Shown piece by piece: positions 27,865 through 38,552 of a stretch of DNA of 39,656 bases. Below the pieces are notes generated by a model that made no database searches, had not been told where the DNA came from, and saw only the letters and a program-made list of their open reading frames with translations. The DNA comes from Nemertoderma westbladi (lineage: Eukaryota; Xenacoelomorpha; Nemertodermatida; Nemertodermatidae). The stretch covers positions 1 to 39,656 of the forward strand of contig JAUCBJ010000348.1 in the NCBI GenBank assembly GCA_032718475.1. The letters run 5' to 3'. Within the stretch, counting starts at the first letter, position 1, and the number at the start of each line of letters is the position of its first letter. The position numbers and the translations under genes were made by a program.

Positions 27865-29494
27865 TTGTATACTACACATACCCTTTGTGATACATGAGGA
27901 ACATTATGTGATTATTGAAGATTAAAATATAGGAAATTAAATCGAGAGTGTAATAAATATAAATATTTATTATCACTCGTTAGTCCGGTTAGTTATTGAT
28001 TGATTAATAATTAATTTAATTTCGTTTACGCATAGTCAGACTCTTTAGTTATAGTAGACAGTTTGCGTATTGCATGGGTGCCCTGATCACTCCACCCAAG
28101 CGGGTTTGGGCGGTCGGGGAGGATTATGGTGGGGCGGGTTTGGGGTGCGGTACAGCGGCTGGAGAGGGGGGTGGGCTAGGCACCCTGGGAATGGCTGGGC
28201 GTGCGGCGACTTCTGCCCATGAGCTGGGTGGCTGGGCGGCATGGGGCACTGTGGGTTGTGTCGCTACATGCTGGGGTGGTGCAGTTGTAGGGGTCTGTGG
28301 TGAGCCGCTAGGGGGTGCTGCTAGTGCCTTTCATGAAGCAGTACTCTGTTGTGGTGCCACACGCAGCCGCACGTTGGTAGCACGTGGTAGTCGTGGTTCG
28401 GGTGGGCCTCAGTCAAGGTACCTTGGCCAGTCCAGCGCTTGGTAGTGGTGTCCTGGATAACCACTGGTTGACCTATGGAGAGCACCTGCAATGGCCTAGT
28501 GTGGCTATATTAAGTTGAACGCAGGGCTTATTGGTGGGAAACCACAATTTCATCCAGTTCTTTAAAACATTTTCTCAATTTAGGGTCAAATGAAGATAAA
28601 TTAATGGGGAGTGCCTCTTGGTTGTTTCTCCCGTAGAGGAGTTTGGCGGGGGAACGACTGCCGTACCAAGGTGTGTTCCAGTACGCGAGGATGCCGCGTG
28701 CAATACTGTCGGGGTCATGGTTTGCACCGCGATTAGTTTCTTTAGAGCCTTAACCACTGCTTCGGCTCTGCCATTGGTGCGGGGGAGGTAGGGGGTCGAG
28801 GGCTCGAGTTTAACTCCCCAGTTCGATAGAAAGGATTTCACAGAGTCTGAGATGAGTTTTGAGGGCCCCCATCTGTGTGGAAAATTAGGGGTACAGCAGT
28901 GGCAAGGAATAAATATCAGAGTCTCGCTATGATCATAAGCGATGTAGTTTCAGAGCCAAAGTGGTAGAGCATGGGCCAACCTGTAAATTTGTCTGTGGTG
29001 ATGAGGTATTGGATTGCATCGACAACACATAGATTGGCATGAATTCGCATGAAGGGGCGGGTTGCCTCCAGGTTACGCTGAAGTGGTTCTGGAGTGTATG
29101 AGGGGAGGGTGGTCTGGCAGGAGTGGCAATGCTCGACTGACTGTTTAACATCATTACTGATAGTTGGCCACCAAACGGAGTGGGTGGTGCGCTCACGGGT
29201 TTTATTTAACCCCTGGTGTGCAGAATGGAGCTGCTGTAAGGTTTCTGTGTGTAATTCCACAGGTATGTATAACTGGGGACCACGAAGGATAATCCCATTG
29301 TGGATCATAAGGTCAGATCGATGTTGGAAATAGGGGCAGACCAGGTCATTGGTAACGTTGTTTTTCGAGGTAGACCAGCCTTCCTGTGGTAGCGAGAAGT
29401 GCGCAGTAAACTGGGTCCCGTTGGCCGGCATTGCGGATCTGGTTTGGGCGAACATCCCGGGAATCCAGAGAGGGAATCTCGGTGGCAGCAGCAT
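27865..29494 (-). pseudogene. Gypsy integrase region
   Basis: Zinc-binding HHCC motif in LHSAHQGLNKTRERTTH... and VEHCHSCQ (near 29230-29120). Core pieces: FMRIHANLCVVD (first Asp position appears altered), TDKFTGWP, and after frameshifts LEPSTPYLPRTNGRAEAVVK (28841-28740) with the catalytic Glu region. The C-terminal part DTTTKRW...YHV (28455-28340) resembles the gypsy integrase tail. Followed by Pro/Ala-rich sequence on the minus strand to ~28080, then AT-rich non-coding sequence to the LTR. Confidence 0.75.
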
Positions 29495-30149
29495 TTATGA
29501 TGAATTCCCGGTCCGTGTCATCGGTTGGGGTTAGGGGGAGGTCCTCTGGGACTGGAGTATGTTGTGGTGCACAGGAGAATGCATCAGCCACGAGGTGTTT
29601 GGCACCCTTCTGGTGTCTGGCAGTGAAATTGAACCGAGAGAGTTCTGTTTTGAGTTTAAGGAGGTGGTCATTTGTCACTTGATCCAGTCTACAATCATTG
29701 AGGATCGGGATGAGTGGGCTGGAATCAGTGACGAGATCGAAATGCCATAGCCCATCCAAGAAATGGCGACACTTGTATGCCGCCCAGGCTGCTCTGAGGG
29801 CCTTCAGTTGGCCATCCTGGACCAGTTCGCCTCATGTTTGGCGAGGGTCCGGAAGCCGCACTGAACCGTGAGCCAGCGATTATTATCATACTGCTGGAGT
29901 AGGATACCGAGGCTGGAGCGGGATGCATCGGTAAGTAATTCTGTCTGAAGGTCTGGGTGGAATCCCAACAGGTAGTGGGGACTGGATAGTATGGATCGTA
30001 TCATTTCGAGCCTCGAGCCGCAACCACTCGGTCTGGTTTGAGTTTAACCCATGTAATGGCTCCACGAGTTGCATTATTTCAGTTGTAGAGTTTCCGAGTA
30101 GTGGGGCTAGTCCGAAGAAGGAACGGAGTTTGCAGCGGCATGTAGGCAA
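29346..30149 (-). pseudogene. Gypsy RNase H region
   Basis: Contains LLTDASRSSLGILLQQY, then VQCGFRTLAKHEANWS and, in another frame, the typical end segment HFDLVTDSSPLIPILND with RLDQVTNDHLLKLK and FNFTARHQKGAKHLVADAFS. Two or more frameshifts. Confidence 0.75.
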
Positions 30150-30298
30150 TGGGAAGTTCTGGAGGTCATCCGTCAGTTCCGGATCAATGCGGTAGCACCG
30201 TGGGAGACGAGGTAGCCGCCGAACTTGACCTCGGTGAGGCAGAATTGTACCTTCTTGGTATGAATAGAGATGTTGGCAGCGTCACAGGCTGCGAGGAC

Positions 30299-30709
30299 TC
30301 AGGTGATGTCCTCTGTTTGCTCATCGATTGTGTTGTAGAAAATTATTATATCCTCGACAATTCTTCCAGTAATTAGGACGCCCTGGAGCGCATTATCCAT
30401 CCACGCGTTAAATATGTCGGAGCTGCCATGCCAGCCCATTGGCCTTCGACAGTAATGGTACCAGCCACGCAGTGTGGCAAAGGTTCTGAGGGGTCGACTC
30501 GCTTTGTGCAACACAACCTGGTAGAAACCTTTTAGCCCGTCTATGACGGTAAAGATTTGAGCTGTAGTAGGGATACGGCAAACCATAAGGAAGGGATGTG
30601 TGGAAAAGTAAGCAGGGCAAACTGTAGCCTTGTTGAGTTCTCGTAAGTCCACAGTTATATGAACCGAGTTGGGGTCTTTTTTTAAGTGACCACCATGGGG
30701 ATGAGCCAC
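30299..30709 (-). pseudogene. Gypsy reverse transcriptase fragment
   Basis: Shows VHITVDLRELNKATV, FTVIDGLKGFYQV (motif A Asp present), PLRTFATLRGWYHY and RIVEDIIIF. In active gypsy elements the last is x-VDD; here the first Asp of the pair is Glu, so the catalytic site is mutated. An in-frame stop lies in the linker to RNase H. Confidence 0.8.
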
Positions 30710-31128
30710 TCACTGGGAGAGTTATCGTCATCAGATCCCCATGGCAACTTGGTCGTCAAGTTCCCGGTTGAAGGCTTGTTCCAAGTTGGCAGGAATTAGT
30801 CGGTTGGCATATGATTATTTAGGTTTGGTGCTGGCGTGTAGTTTAATTGCAATTTCGCCTCCAGCCATTATTCTGCAGGTCCCAGAGAGGGGGCGAGGGA
30901 AACGTGAATTGAGGGCCTCCCATATCATGTCTGGGATATGGTTGAGGGCCATGGGGGAGGGTGAGGGCTGGGTGAGGGGGCTGTGGGGAGTCTCAGTCTA
31001 GGAACGTATTGGCTGCATGCGGGGCGCAGTCTGGCCTCCCCGCAGTATAGGGCTCTGTAGGATACTGAGAAGAAAACAGGCCTTGCGGGAGAGAAGGGGT
31101 CACTGCGGGCCCTCCAGTACCCACACCT

Positions 31129-31554
31129 CTATATTGGAGGCCGTGCCGTATGCAAAATTGGACATTGGAACGTGGCTGTAAATAGTCCCTTAAACGTCCA
31201 TCCAGACTGGCTACCATTGGCGAGTTTCGGTGGCTTGGGGGATTTGTTAGAGTTGTGGAGGTTCTCCATCCGACCACCAAACACAGAGAAGATCCAAAAT
31301 GGTACCGCAGTAATATTTGCCCCAGAATCAGGGAGAAACTGGAGCCCCTTCACGCCATATTTGCGGTTCTTGGAGACTTGGAAACCCAGGGTTAAATTTT
31401 CCAGTTGCTCCAGTTCCTCCATAGAGGAGACCATGGGGGCAGTTGTCCAGTTCGGGACCAGAGAAGATTGACCAGACTTGAACATTGTATGTGGTTGGTG
31501 TCTGGAATACCGTGTTCCTCGGGGCCATTGGAGGTGTGGGCCTGGGATGCACAA
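31129..31554 (-). pseudogene. Gypsy aspartic protease region
   Basis: VKGLQFLPDSGANITAVPF carries the active-site DSG. Upstream in the same ORF are remnants of the Gag C-terminus. Confidence 0.7.
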
Positions 31555-31599
31555 TGATACTGTTTATTGCGGCACATTCAGTCATAATGTCTGAGTTTA

Positions 31600-32515
31600 T
31601 TGCAACGTTCATTAGTTCCAGGGCAAGTTTCCCTGGAAGCATGGACCGGGTATCCACACTGTTGGCACATATGCGTCTTGGGTGTGGGGAGGGGGCGCCA
31701 GTTGTTAGGGTGACTGTTGGGTGTGGTGGATGCCCATGCGGATGTGGGCATTGCTGGATATGTCGCCGGATAATGCTGCCGGGTTCAAAGAGATGGAGGC
31801 AGTATCTTTTTTGGCCGCCCACACTGCCTGCGCCAAAGTAAGGGCGTCATTTAGGGAGCTGTAAAATGGCAGATGGAGGAGGTGTTCCATTACCTATTTT
31901 TCGGTAAACCCAGCGATGAACTGGTCGAGGAGTCAATCAGTTAAATGCGCATCGGCTGTCGGGAGTGCCTCGAAGGAGCACTTAGTGGCAATATTGCGCA
32001 AATTAACGAGAAAAGTCTTGGGAGTTTCCTCTGGAAGGCGAGAATGGTGGGTGAGTTCTTGTCGGTGAACGCGTTTATTCGTCCCCCCATCGATATGGAT
32101 GCTGAGTTTCTGTATAACGACATTCGCGTTGGTGTTCTCGACAGAGGAGAGAGTGAGTCCTTTGACTATGGCATTGGTTGCCCAGGAGAATGCAGTTGTT
32201 AGGGTGGCGCGTATCTGCCGGTTTGTAAGACAGAAGAATGTCTCGGATAGATCCGGGATCTGGTGGGTTGGCGGAATCTGCCAAATGTAGATTGTCCACT
32301 GTCCAGTCCGGATGTAATTAGGACCATTCGTCCTTCCAGAGTTCCCAGGTAGAACGTTCTGTATCAAGGTCGAATGGAGTTGGGTTGCTGCGGAGCACAA
32401 ACGTGCATGGATCACGAGCATCATTGTTAGCGCTGGTAGACATTACAGAACGTGTGCATGAAGCAATCTGGGTTGGGTTAATCGATCGTAGAAGGTAAAC
32501 TATAAACTGCACCAT
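31600..32515 (-). pseudogene. Gypsy Gag region
   Basis: Starts beside the primer-binding site. Pieces include PCTFVLRSNPTPFDLDTERS, ETFFCLTNRQIRATLTT and RQELTHHSRLPEETPKTF. A zinc-knuckle remnant CQQCGYPVHASRETC (C-x2-C-x4-H-x5-C) is readable near 31660-31615. Frames change several times. Confidence 0.65.
32500..32514 (-). promoter_or_regulatory. Gypsy primer-binding site
   Basis: On the minus strand TGGTGCAGTTTATAG follows the LTR end directly. TGG is the expected complement of a tRNA CCA tail; which tRNA is not clear. Confidence 0.5.
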
Positions 32516-32670
32516 GACTGATAATGAATGTGTCTAATGTGTGTGAATATATAATCCGGCAGTCATGATACTGGTAAAATATAATCTAAACTGGAGGGTC
32601 AGACTCAACTGCAGATAATTAAACAGTAGGCCTAAACAAAGGAAAAACCAAACTGAAAGTAGTTAGAGTA
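32515..32670 (-). repeat. Gypsy 5' LTR (~155 bp)
   Basis: Plus-strand start TGACTGATAATG; it matches 27715-27864 through AAAGTAGTT. The outer end is decayed. Confidence 0.75.
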
Positions 32671-32794
32671 TAGAATTATATTCCCTAAATGCCGTGGATT
32701 TTCAAAATTTTATTTTATTCGAATTAACTTTGTAAAGATTGCTTTGAGTTCTCATTAGTATTGGTTCTATCTATTGTGTATCTATCGGTCAAGT

Positions 32795-32868
32795 GGTTCA
32801 GTAGCTCAGTTGGTAGAGCGTTGGAAATTATATGTGTAGTAGGTATCGAGTTCGAATCCTAGTAAGTG
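32795..32868 (+). repeat. tRNA-derived SINE head / tRNA pseudogene
   Basis: Has an A box TAGCTCAGTTGG (32802-32813) and a B box AGTTCGAATCC (32849-32859), spaced as in tRNAs. The D stem GCTC/GAGC pairs, but anticodon, T and acceptor stems do not pair well. So this is a pol III promoter remnant, most likely a SINE, and not a working tRNA. Confidence 0.65.
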
Positions 32869-33021
32869 CGAATTATTTTTTGTGCAGAATTTCAACTCAT
32901 TTAAATTAACCGCTACAAATTAATTGCATTTGTCTGTACCAATAAGGCTGTAGTTATTTGATTGTAACCAATGTCGTGCAAGTTATATATTAGCTGGACC
33001 AATAAGCTATCTTTAAAACCT

Positions 33022-33279
33022 TGTTAGAACCTATAGAACAATCGAGAATTTTCTCGATTGATTGCGGCACAAATTTGGTATATAAAGGTGCGATTTGTTC
33101 ATTAGTTATTCACTTCAATATTCAATCTTATATCTCAATCTTTCTCAGATTATCTTATCAATATTCTGTCGTGCTTAGTTTATTCTCAGATTACATTGTA
33201 TTATAATTGTGTCTTCTGTAATAAAGTCAGAATATTCTCTCAGCTTTTCTGTTTTACTATGAATTCACTACGGTGAACA
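33022..33279 (+). repeat. Candidate solo LTR
   Basis: TGTTAG... to ...GTGAACA. Contains TATATAAAGG (~33079), initiator-like TTCACTTC about 30 bp on, and AATAAA (~33220) in the right order for an LTR promoter and poly(A) site. A perfect 10-bp hairpin (33039-33060, CAATCGAGAA/TTCTCGATTG) sits near its start. No second copy in the window, so the limits are guesses. Confidence 0.45.
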
Positions 33280-33547
33280 AACTCAGGGACAGGATGGCCG
33301 GCTAGAGATCGGGCCGCAGCAATGAACGGGAACATCACGGGAATGTAGACGAGAGACAACCCGCAATACCATTTAGAGTTATTCGCCCATCGCCTGAAAG
33401 GTTAGACAGCGTTCGATCCTTGCTACCTAAGTGTAAGACCAAAAGATCAAAAGGTAGACGTAGTGACACGCTGTAAGCCCAAAATTACATCATAGGGACT
33501 GTACTGTCTTGATTCAGGAAAACCCACAGTAGACCTTCACATTCCTA
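33280..33547. other. Unassigned sequence before the long repeat
   Basis: Non-coding as far as I can see. It may be internal sequence of either flanking LTR element, since a polypurine tract follows at 33549. Confidence 0.35.
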
Positions 33548-34603
33548 CGGGGGGAGGGAGAGAGAGCAGATACTAGTATGCAGATAGGACGTAGGCACAC
33601 CGGTACAAGGCATACACATTGGTTAGGGTGCAGCAAACTGTACGCTTAACTCTTGCTAAGTACAGGTGTGTGTGCGACTATTTGCCGTACAACAGTGTCC
33701 ATTACATCAGAACTTGTAGGCTAGGGGGTTGCTGTGTTTTCACCTGAATTGGGATTGTACCGTTCAGGCGGTAGGGCAGTTTACGCTAGGCGCAAATAAA
33801 TTGAGGCTATCAGGGATACTAACATCTACCGTGTCCCCGCCAACGCCCTAATAGGAAGTTACCCGGACTACCTGGGTGACTAAAATTCTAGATAGGAGCC
33901 AGGATAGCTATTAGTACCCGTACGCCTACAGTAGTAAACTAACACATCTCTTCTTAGTATCAGGGACCTGGTACCTAAAATTGCCGAATTCTGGGCGTAG
34001 TATTAACCTTATGCCTGAATTTGAGTCCTGGAAATACGCAAGAGGGGAAGGAACCTTATTATTCGTGAGTATTGGACCTACAAGTTACAAAATTAGAATA
34101 TTCGTAAAATGCACACCGTACCCAGTAATTATATATGTGAAGGAGCAAAACTGTTTTGACCGTTCAGAATTAACACACGCGCGTTAGAAATTATTTACAC
34201 CTCGAAATATATAAAATTAACTTTGTCCGTACTGTGCTTTGCCCGCTAGTTAGACATCTCCAAATCTGCTCTATACCTAGCTAGCGTCCCTTTGCCCAAC
34301 CATATAAATCACACCGCGGCAAAGTATACGAGCCCCTTAGTCCGTCAGTGAGTCAGCCTGATTTTAGGATTCTCTGCGCGGGATTTTGTTTTATCGAAGT
34401 TTGTCTGCTCGTAGACTGTTTTCTGCCTTACCGGTTATAAGAGATTGATACTGCAATATATTCGCTTACTTAGAGTTTACTGTTTTGGTGAGAAGGTCGG
34501 ATTTATGATTTGATTTACAAACTTTACAGTAGGATATTGCAGGTATTGTTACCGTCTCTTCCGATAGTAGGAATAGGCGTATCTCTTCAATTAGTAGGAA
34601 TGT
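33548..34603 (+). repeat. 1.06-kb LTR-containing repeat, copy A
   Basis: About 99% identical to 38451-39511: I count roughly a dozen substitutions and three small indels. Starts with a polypurine tract (GGGGGGAGGGAGAGAGAG) and contains a TATA motif (CATATAAATC, 34301) with TCAGTGAGTC about 40 bp on, and TGGTGAGAAGGTCGG (34486-34500), a possible primer-binding site. The repeat is thus PPT + LTR + leader start; exact LTR limits are unclear. A 68-codon ORF (33981-34187) is present in both copies but is not obviously a gene. Confidence 0.8.
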
Positions 34604-35402
34604 GTTTTACTGAACTACGGTTCGGTAGGACTAAAGTTTTTTGAAATTTTGTATTTTGAGGTAAAAATTTGTATTTGATTAGCTAAGTGCTAATTTTTTA
34701 AAATAAAATTTGATTTGAACCGCGTGTAAAATATTTTTGGAATTGAATACCGGTGTTTAAAAGGGTTTAAATACCATATTGTACCGGTACAAAAAATTTT
34801 CGTAAAGTAAAACCTAACTCTTTTGTTTTTTCAGGATTCAGAACTCATTTCTAGACTGTAACGGGAGCAAGACCGTGTTTAGCAAGTTTGGGAGATAGAT
34901 AACTCAACAACTTTGGTTGGGAAAATCGCGTTTCGTCCGCAACGTTAAAAACGGAAAGGTTCACGTCCGGTTTGTATCTGGGAATCTGTTTTTCTGGAGA
35001 ATTATTGGAGTGGGTGAGTTTGAAAAGTTGCATAAATAAGTTAGGCATTACCGTATTAGTTAAAATTATTGTGGGTTCCACTGTCTCAAGTATTTATGCA
35101 TTCCGTATGATTTCTTTGTTCATTGCTGAATTAGTCCGTATTATTGTATTTAATTTACCTTTTGATAACGCATATCGTTATCCGATTTATTTGTTATAAA
35201 ATTGGCCGCTAGGCTAATTTTATTATATACTTATTCCGTGACATTAATTTGCTGTAAAATTGGCCGTTTAGGCTAATTTTATCCATCTGCTATAAAATCG
35301 GCCGGTAGGCTAATTTTATATGACTGTAATTAGTACCGTTTTATACAAATACGGTAAACTCGATACTTTGACACTCACTTCACTTGACTTACAACTACCG
35401 AA
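34604..35402 (+). other. Leader / 5' UTR of the gag-only element
   Basis: Non-coding, AT-rich. Ends with three copies of a hairpin motif (35196-35320) before the Gag ATG. Confidence 0.6.
35196..35320 (+). repeat. Three repeated hairpins in the gag leader
   Basis: Units ATAAAATTGGCC-GCTA-GGCTAATTTTAT at 35196, a variant with GTTTA at about 35256, and one with GGTA at about 35292. Each is an inverted repeat of ~12 bp with one mismatch and a short loop. Confidence 0.85.
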
Positions 35403-38400
35403 ATGAGTGACAAACAAGACTATACGAAGAATACACAAACCGACTATGACTCATGTGACGCGGATAAGTCAGCAGCGGAAGAACCACAGGGGAAGACTCG
35501 CGAGCCTACCGAACCTACACCGTGTGCGTCACCAGTACATCCAACGGGAGTACCGGATGCCGTAGTACGAGGCGACGGCAGGACCGAGGACTTTCTAACT
35601 GTTCCGCAACCTAGATATAGGGAAACGGAATTGGTAAGTTCAGCAGGAAGCACAGAAAGTGTGGTTAGAAGCGTCGGAGGATACATGGCGCATATAACCA
35701 GGAGCATTGGAGAAGGCCAACGCATATTAGACGGGTTGACCGCTCCGATGTCTCGATTCGAGTTCTACACCCTCCAGGTTAGAGTACAGAGTAAAGTATA
35801 TAAGTCCGTAGATAATCTAGTTGGCCTACAAGATCTAGCTAGACAGAGACAGGACATGGATACTCAACTTAGAATCCTCGAGAAACTAATGATCACTAGA
35901 GAGAAACTGATTCAGTTTAAGTCGACGATTAGACAGATACAACAGGAACAAGCGGACCAGTTGTTAGGTGAGTCAGTTTCGGACGAATTATTACAGCCCG
36001 AGGAAGAACAGGAACTGTACCGACTGGATGGACAATTAAAACACCTGACGGACCACTTACGCATGTGCGGCGAAGACGTCGGCGATTTGGAAACCGTGCC
36101 GGAGTACACGAGGGAAACTTCATTCGCACAAATCGAATCGGCACCGGGAATACTAAATCAATCGCTGGTAAGTATTCGTAGCGAAATCTGCGAGGGAAGT
36201 ATGGTCACGTCAGAAGTTGCTCGACAACAGCAACAGTTCTACAGACAGCAACACGAGATGGAAGAACAAGCTCAACTTCTAATGATACAAACAGCAGTAG
36301 AGGAAGAGAAAATACGTGTTGCGAATGTAGCGAGAATCTCTCATCTGCAGGAACAAGCCGAACTCGAAGCGGCCGAAATGGAAAGGTTAGAGTTGGACAT
36401 TGCCCAACAAGCGGCAGCGGCCGAGTTAGCGCAACGAACGGCAACAGCCGAGTTAGAGCGACAAACGGCAGCGGCAGCGGCAGCGGCCGAGTTAGAGCGA
36501 CAAACGGCTGCGGCAGAGTTAGAGCGACAAACGGCTGCGGCAGAGTTAGAGCGACAAACGGCTGCGGCAGAGTTAGAGCGACAAAGATTAGTTTCGGAAG
36601 CCAGAGTCGAGATGAAGACACGGCAAATAAAAGCCCAACAAGCGATACGACAAGCAGAGTTCGAGGCGCAACAACAACAAACGGAACAACGAGAAAAGGA
36701 AGTTAAACTTCGTTTCGAACTTGAGAAAAGGGCGAGAGAATTAGCCGAAACCAAGGAAAATCTGGATCTTCTAGCCCGCGATCGATCGATGAGATCTCGT
36801 GACGGACATGATTTGGACCAGTTAGAGGTAAGACATCGCCAAATTCAGGAACGGAAGAAGGAAGGAAGCGTAGGAGCACCCGGACGGGAACGACAATTAG
36901 TAAAAGACGTGTGTCAACGATTCCCACAGGTAACTCATATGTTTGCACCGGTCACGACTAAGGAACCTATTTCGATTGCTGGTAGCAGCGATATCTCTCC
37001 TATCCATGGTGTGACGGAACACAGGTTTGTTATTCCGGACAAGTTTACACCGCCAAGAGCAACGTCGTCGCCTATTCCGAAAGACAAGGTAAGTAACCCA
37101 CCGATTACAGATCGTAGTAGTTTATTAGTCGGACCTGCACTACTGACGACAAAACAGGTGAGTCCACCTTTGACACCTAAACCCGTTACGCACTACGATT
37201 ACCCAATGACATTTCGGCCTACAAGGCCTTTGGATTCAAACGCGGTCGTCCGACCACCGTTCAATCAGTTTACATCGCAATCTACGACTTCGAGGAAGAC
37301 TTGTGAGCCTACCGAACAACGGAGAACAATGGATACGCGACCGGTTCAGTTTACATCGCAATCTACGACTTCGAGGAAGACTTGTGAGCCTACCGAACAA
37401 CGGAGAACAATGGATACGCGACCGGTTCAGTTTACATCGCAATCTACGACTTCGAGGAAGACTTGTGAGCCTACCGAACAACGGAGATCAGTGGACGATG
37501 TTCCGAAACGAGCCGTTAGAATTCGAACGACGCAACGGACGCGAGCACGTCGACCACCATATCCAGATGATAGTAGTACTTCGAGCGAATCGGATTACCC
37601 GAAACGCGAGGTATTTAGAACAGGGGCGGCCGATGAATATAAACGCGAGCGTTCAGACAACTCCTTTGCAGACAATCCTCCACAGAATACACCAACACAG
37701 AAGGCGTTACAACCAACGGACGCAATTAGTACACAACAGTTCGCCGACATTCTGCGACCAGTTGTCAACAAGTTGGCTCAGATCGAGGAGCGTCTGGAGG
37801 AAGTTCAAACCGATAGTTCGAGGAACACCGAATTCGAACACAATAGACACCCGAAGGCACCACAAAGACCGGTACCTTCAAACCCCACATCGTATCAGGG
37901 AAAAGCGCCAAGAAGGGAGAACATCAACCAGTGTACCAACCAAGGACGCGAAACTCTGAACGTTGCTGAGGAGATAGCAAAATTCGCAGCCAGACAGGGA
38001 TTGCCGGTACAACAACCACCGAAGTTTTCCGGTAGCTCAAAACACTGGCATACCTTCGTAGACTATATCGAATCCCAGATCGCCGTGTGCGCCTTTACAT
38101 CACGGGAGAAGTTCAATTACCTGCTTCAAACGTTGTCAGGAGAACCTAAACGTTTGGCGGAGACTTTCGTCGGTGTACCGGACGCTTTCGAACTAGCGTA
38201 CGATCGTTTAACTTCGATATACGGAGGTACAGTGAGTATGGCCAGGTCAGTAATAGAGGAACTCTGTAAGGGAGGGGCTATCACTAAACCCGTCGACTTA
38301 CTAAAACTAGCTGACGAGATCAAGAACGCTATCACTACCTTAAGATCAATTGGACAACTTGATTACGGGAATACCCCTACAGTTCTATTAAAGATAATAG

Positions 38401-38552
38401 GACGACTCCACCATCGACTTCGTCGGGAGTGGAGGAAGGTCGAATACCAGCGGGGGGAGGGAGAGAGAGCAGATACTAGTACGCAGATAGGACGTAGGCA
38501 CACCGGTACAAGGCATACACATTGGTTAGGGTGCAGCAAACTGTACGCTTAA
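35403..38552 (+). CDS. BEL/Pao-like Gag protein, truncated into the downstream repeat
   Basis: 1049 codons from an ATG at 35403. Residues ~1-130 are acidic and polar. Residues ~140-500 are predicted coiled coil, with Gln/Glu/Ala-rich heptads and five AAAELERQT-like 9-residue repeats (~335-400). Then come Pro/Ser/Thr-rich sequence and three 27-residue repeats (622-700). From ~865, PPKFSGSSKHWHTFVDYIES..., FNYLLQTLSGEPKRLAE and AYDRLTSIYGG match the DUF1759 Gag domain of BEL/Pao elements. Zinc knuckles, protease and RT that should follow are missing: at residue ~1016 the frame enters the polypurine tract and repeat B and ends 33 codons later. The ~860-residue region before DUF1759 is unusually long; most BEL Gags start close to it. 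Confidence 0.75.
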   Translation: MSDKQDYTKNTQTDYDSCDADKSAAEEPQGKTREPTEPTPCASPVHPTGVPDAVVRGDGRTEDFLTVPQPRYRETELVSSAGSTESVVRSVGGYMAHITRSIGEGQRILDGLTAPMSRFEFYTLQVRVQSKVYKSVDNLVGLQDLARQRQDMDTQLRILEKLMITREKLIQFKSTIRQIQQEQADQLLGESVSDELLQPEEEQELYRLDGQLKHLTDHLRMCGEDVGDLETVPEYTRETSFAQIESAPGILNQSLVSIRSEICEGSMVTSEVARQQQQFYRQQHEMEEQAQLLMIQTAVEEEKIRVANVARISHLQEQAELEAAEMERLELDIAQQAAAAELAQRTATAELERQTAAAAAAAELERQTAAAELERQTAAAELERQTAAAELERQRLVSEARVEMKTRQIKAQQAIRQAEFEAQQQQTEQREKEVKLRFELEKRARELAETKENLDLLARDRSMRSRDGHDLDQLEVRHRQIQERKKEGSVGAPGRERQLVKDVCQRFPQVTHMFAPVTTKEPISIAGSSDISPIHGVTEHRFVIPDKFTPPRATSSPIPKDKVSNPPITDRSSLLVGPALLTTKQVSPPLTPKPVTHYDYPMTFRPTRPLDSNAVVRPPFNQFTSQSTTSRKTCEPTEQRRTMDTRPVQFTSQSTTSRKTCEPTEQRRTMDTRPVQFTSQSTTSRKTCEPTEQRRSVDDVPKRAVRIRTTQRTRARRPPYPDDSSTSSESDYPKREVFRTGAADEYKRERSDNSFADNPPQNTPTQKALQPTDAISTQQFADILRPVVNKLAQIEERLEEVQTDSSRNTEFEHNRHPKAPQRPVPSNPTSYQGKAPRRENINQCTNQGRETLNVAEEIAKFAARQGLPVQQPPKFSGSSKHWHTFVDYIESQIAVCAFTSREKFNYLLQTLSGEPKRLAETFVGVPDAFELAYDRLTSIYGGTVSMARSVIEELCKGGAITKPVDLLKLADEIKNAITTLRSIGQLDYGNTPTVLLKIIGRLHHRLRREWRKVEYQRGEGERADTSTQIGRRHTGTRHTHWLGCSKLYA
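36410..36592 (+). repeat. 27-bp coding repeat in gag coiled coil
   Basis: Units encoding AAAELERQT, the last three or so almost identical at DNA level (GCGGCAGAGTTAGAGCGACA). Earlier units vary in alanine number. Confidence 0.9.
37266..37488 (+). repeat. 81-bp coding repeat in gag
   Basis: Copies start at 37266, 37347 and 37428; the first two are identical and the third is shortened. Each full unit encodes 27 residues beginning QFTSQSTTSRKTCEPTEQRR. Confidence 0.95.

Larger units (their letters stand above)
27715..32670 (-). mobile_element. Ty3/gypsy LTR retrotransposon, decayed
   Basis: Minus-strand order from the right: 150-bp LTR (32515-32670), primer-binding site next to it (TGGTGCAG), gag, protease, RT, RNase H, integrase, then the second LTR (27715-27864). 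Many frameshifts and stops divide every domain, so it is inactive. The order PR-RT-RH-IN is that of Ty3/gypsy (Metaviridae). Confidence 0.85.

Noticed and set aside
28074-28445. Plus-strand Gly/Ala/Trp-rich ORF
   Set aside because: Lies opposite the Pro-rich integrase tail of the minus-strand gypsy element; composition explains the open frame.
32795-32868. Functional tRNA gene
   Set aside because: A and B boxes are good but the acceptor, anticodon and T stems do not pair.
33981-34187. 68-codon ORF in repeat A, also at 38889-39095
   Set aside because: Its conservation follows from the 99% identity of the whole repeat; no domain and no coding bias visible.
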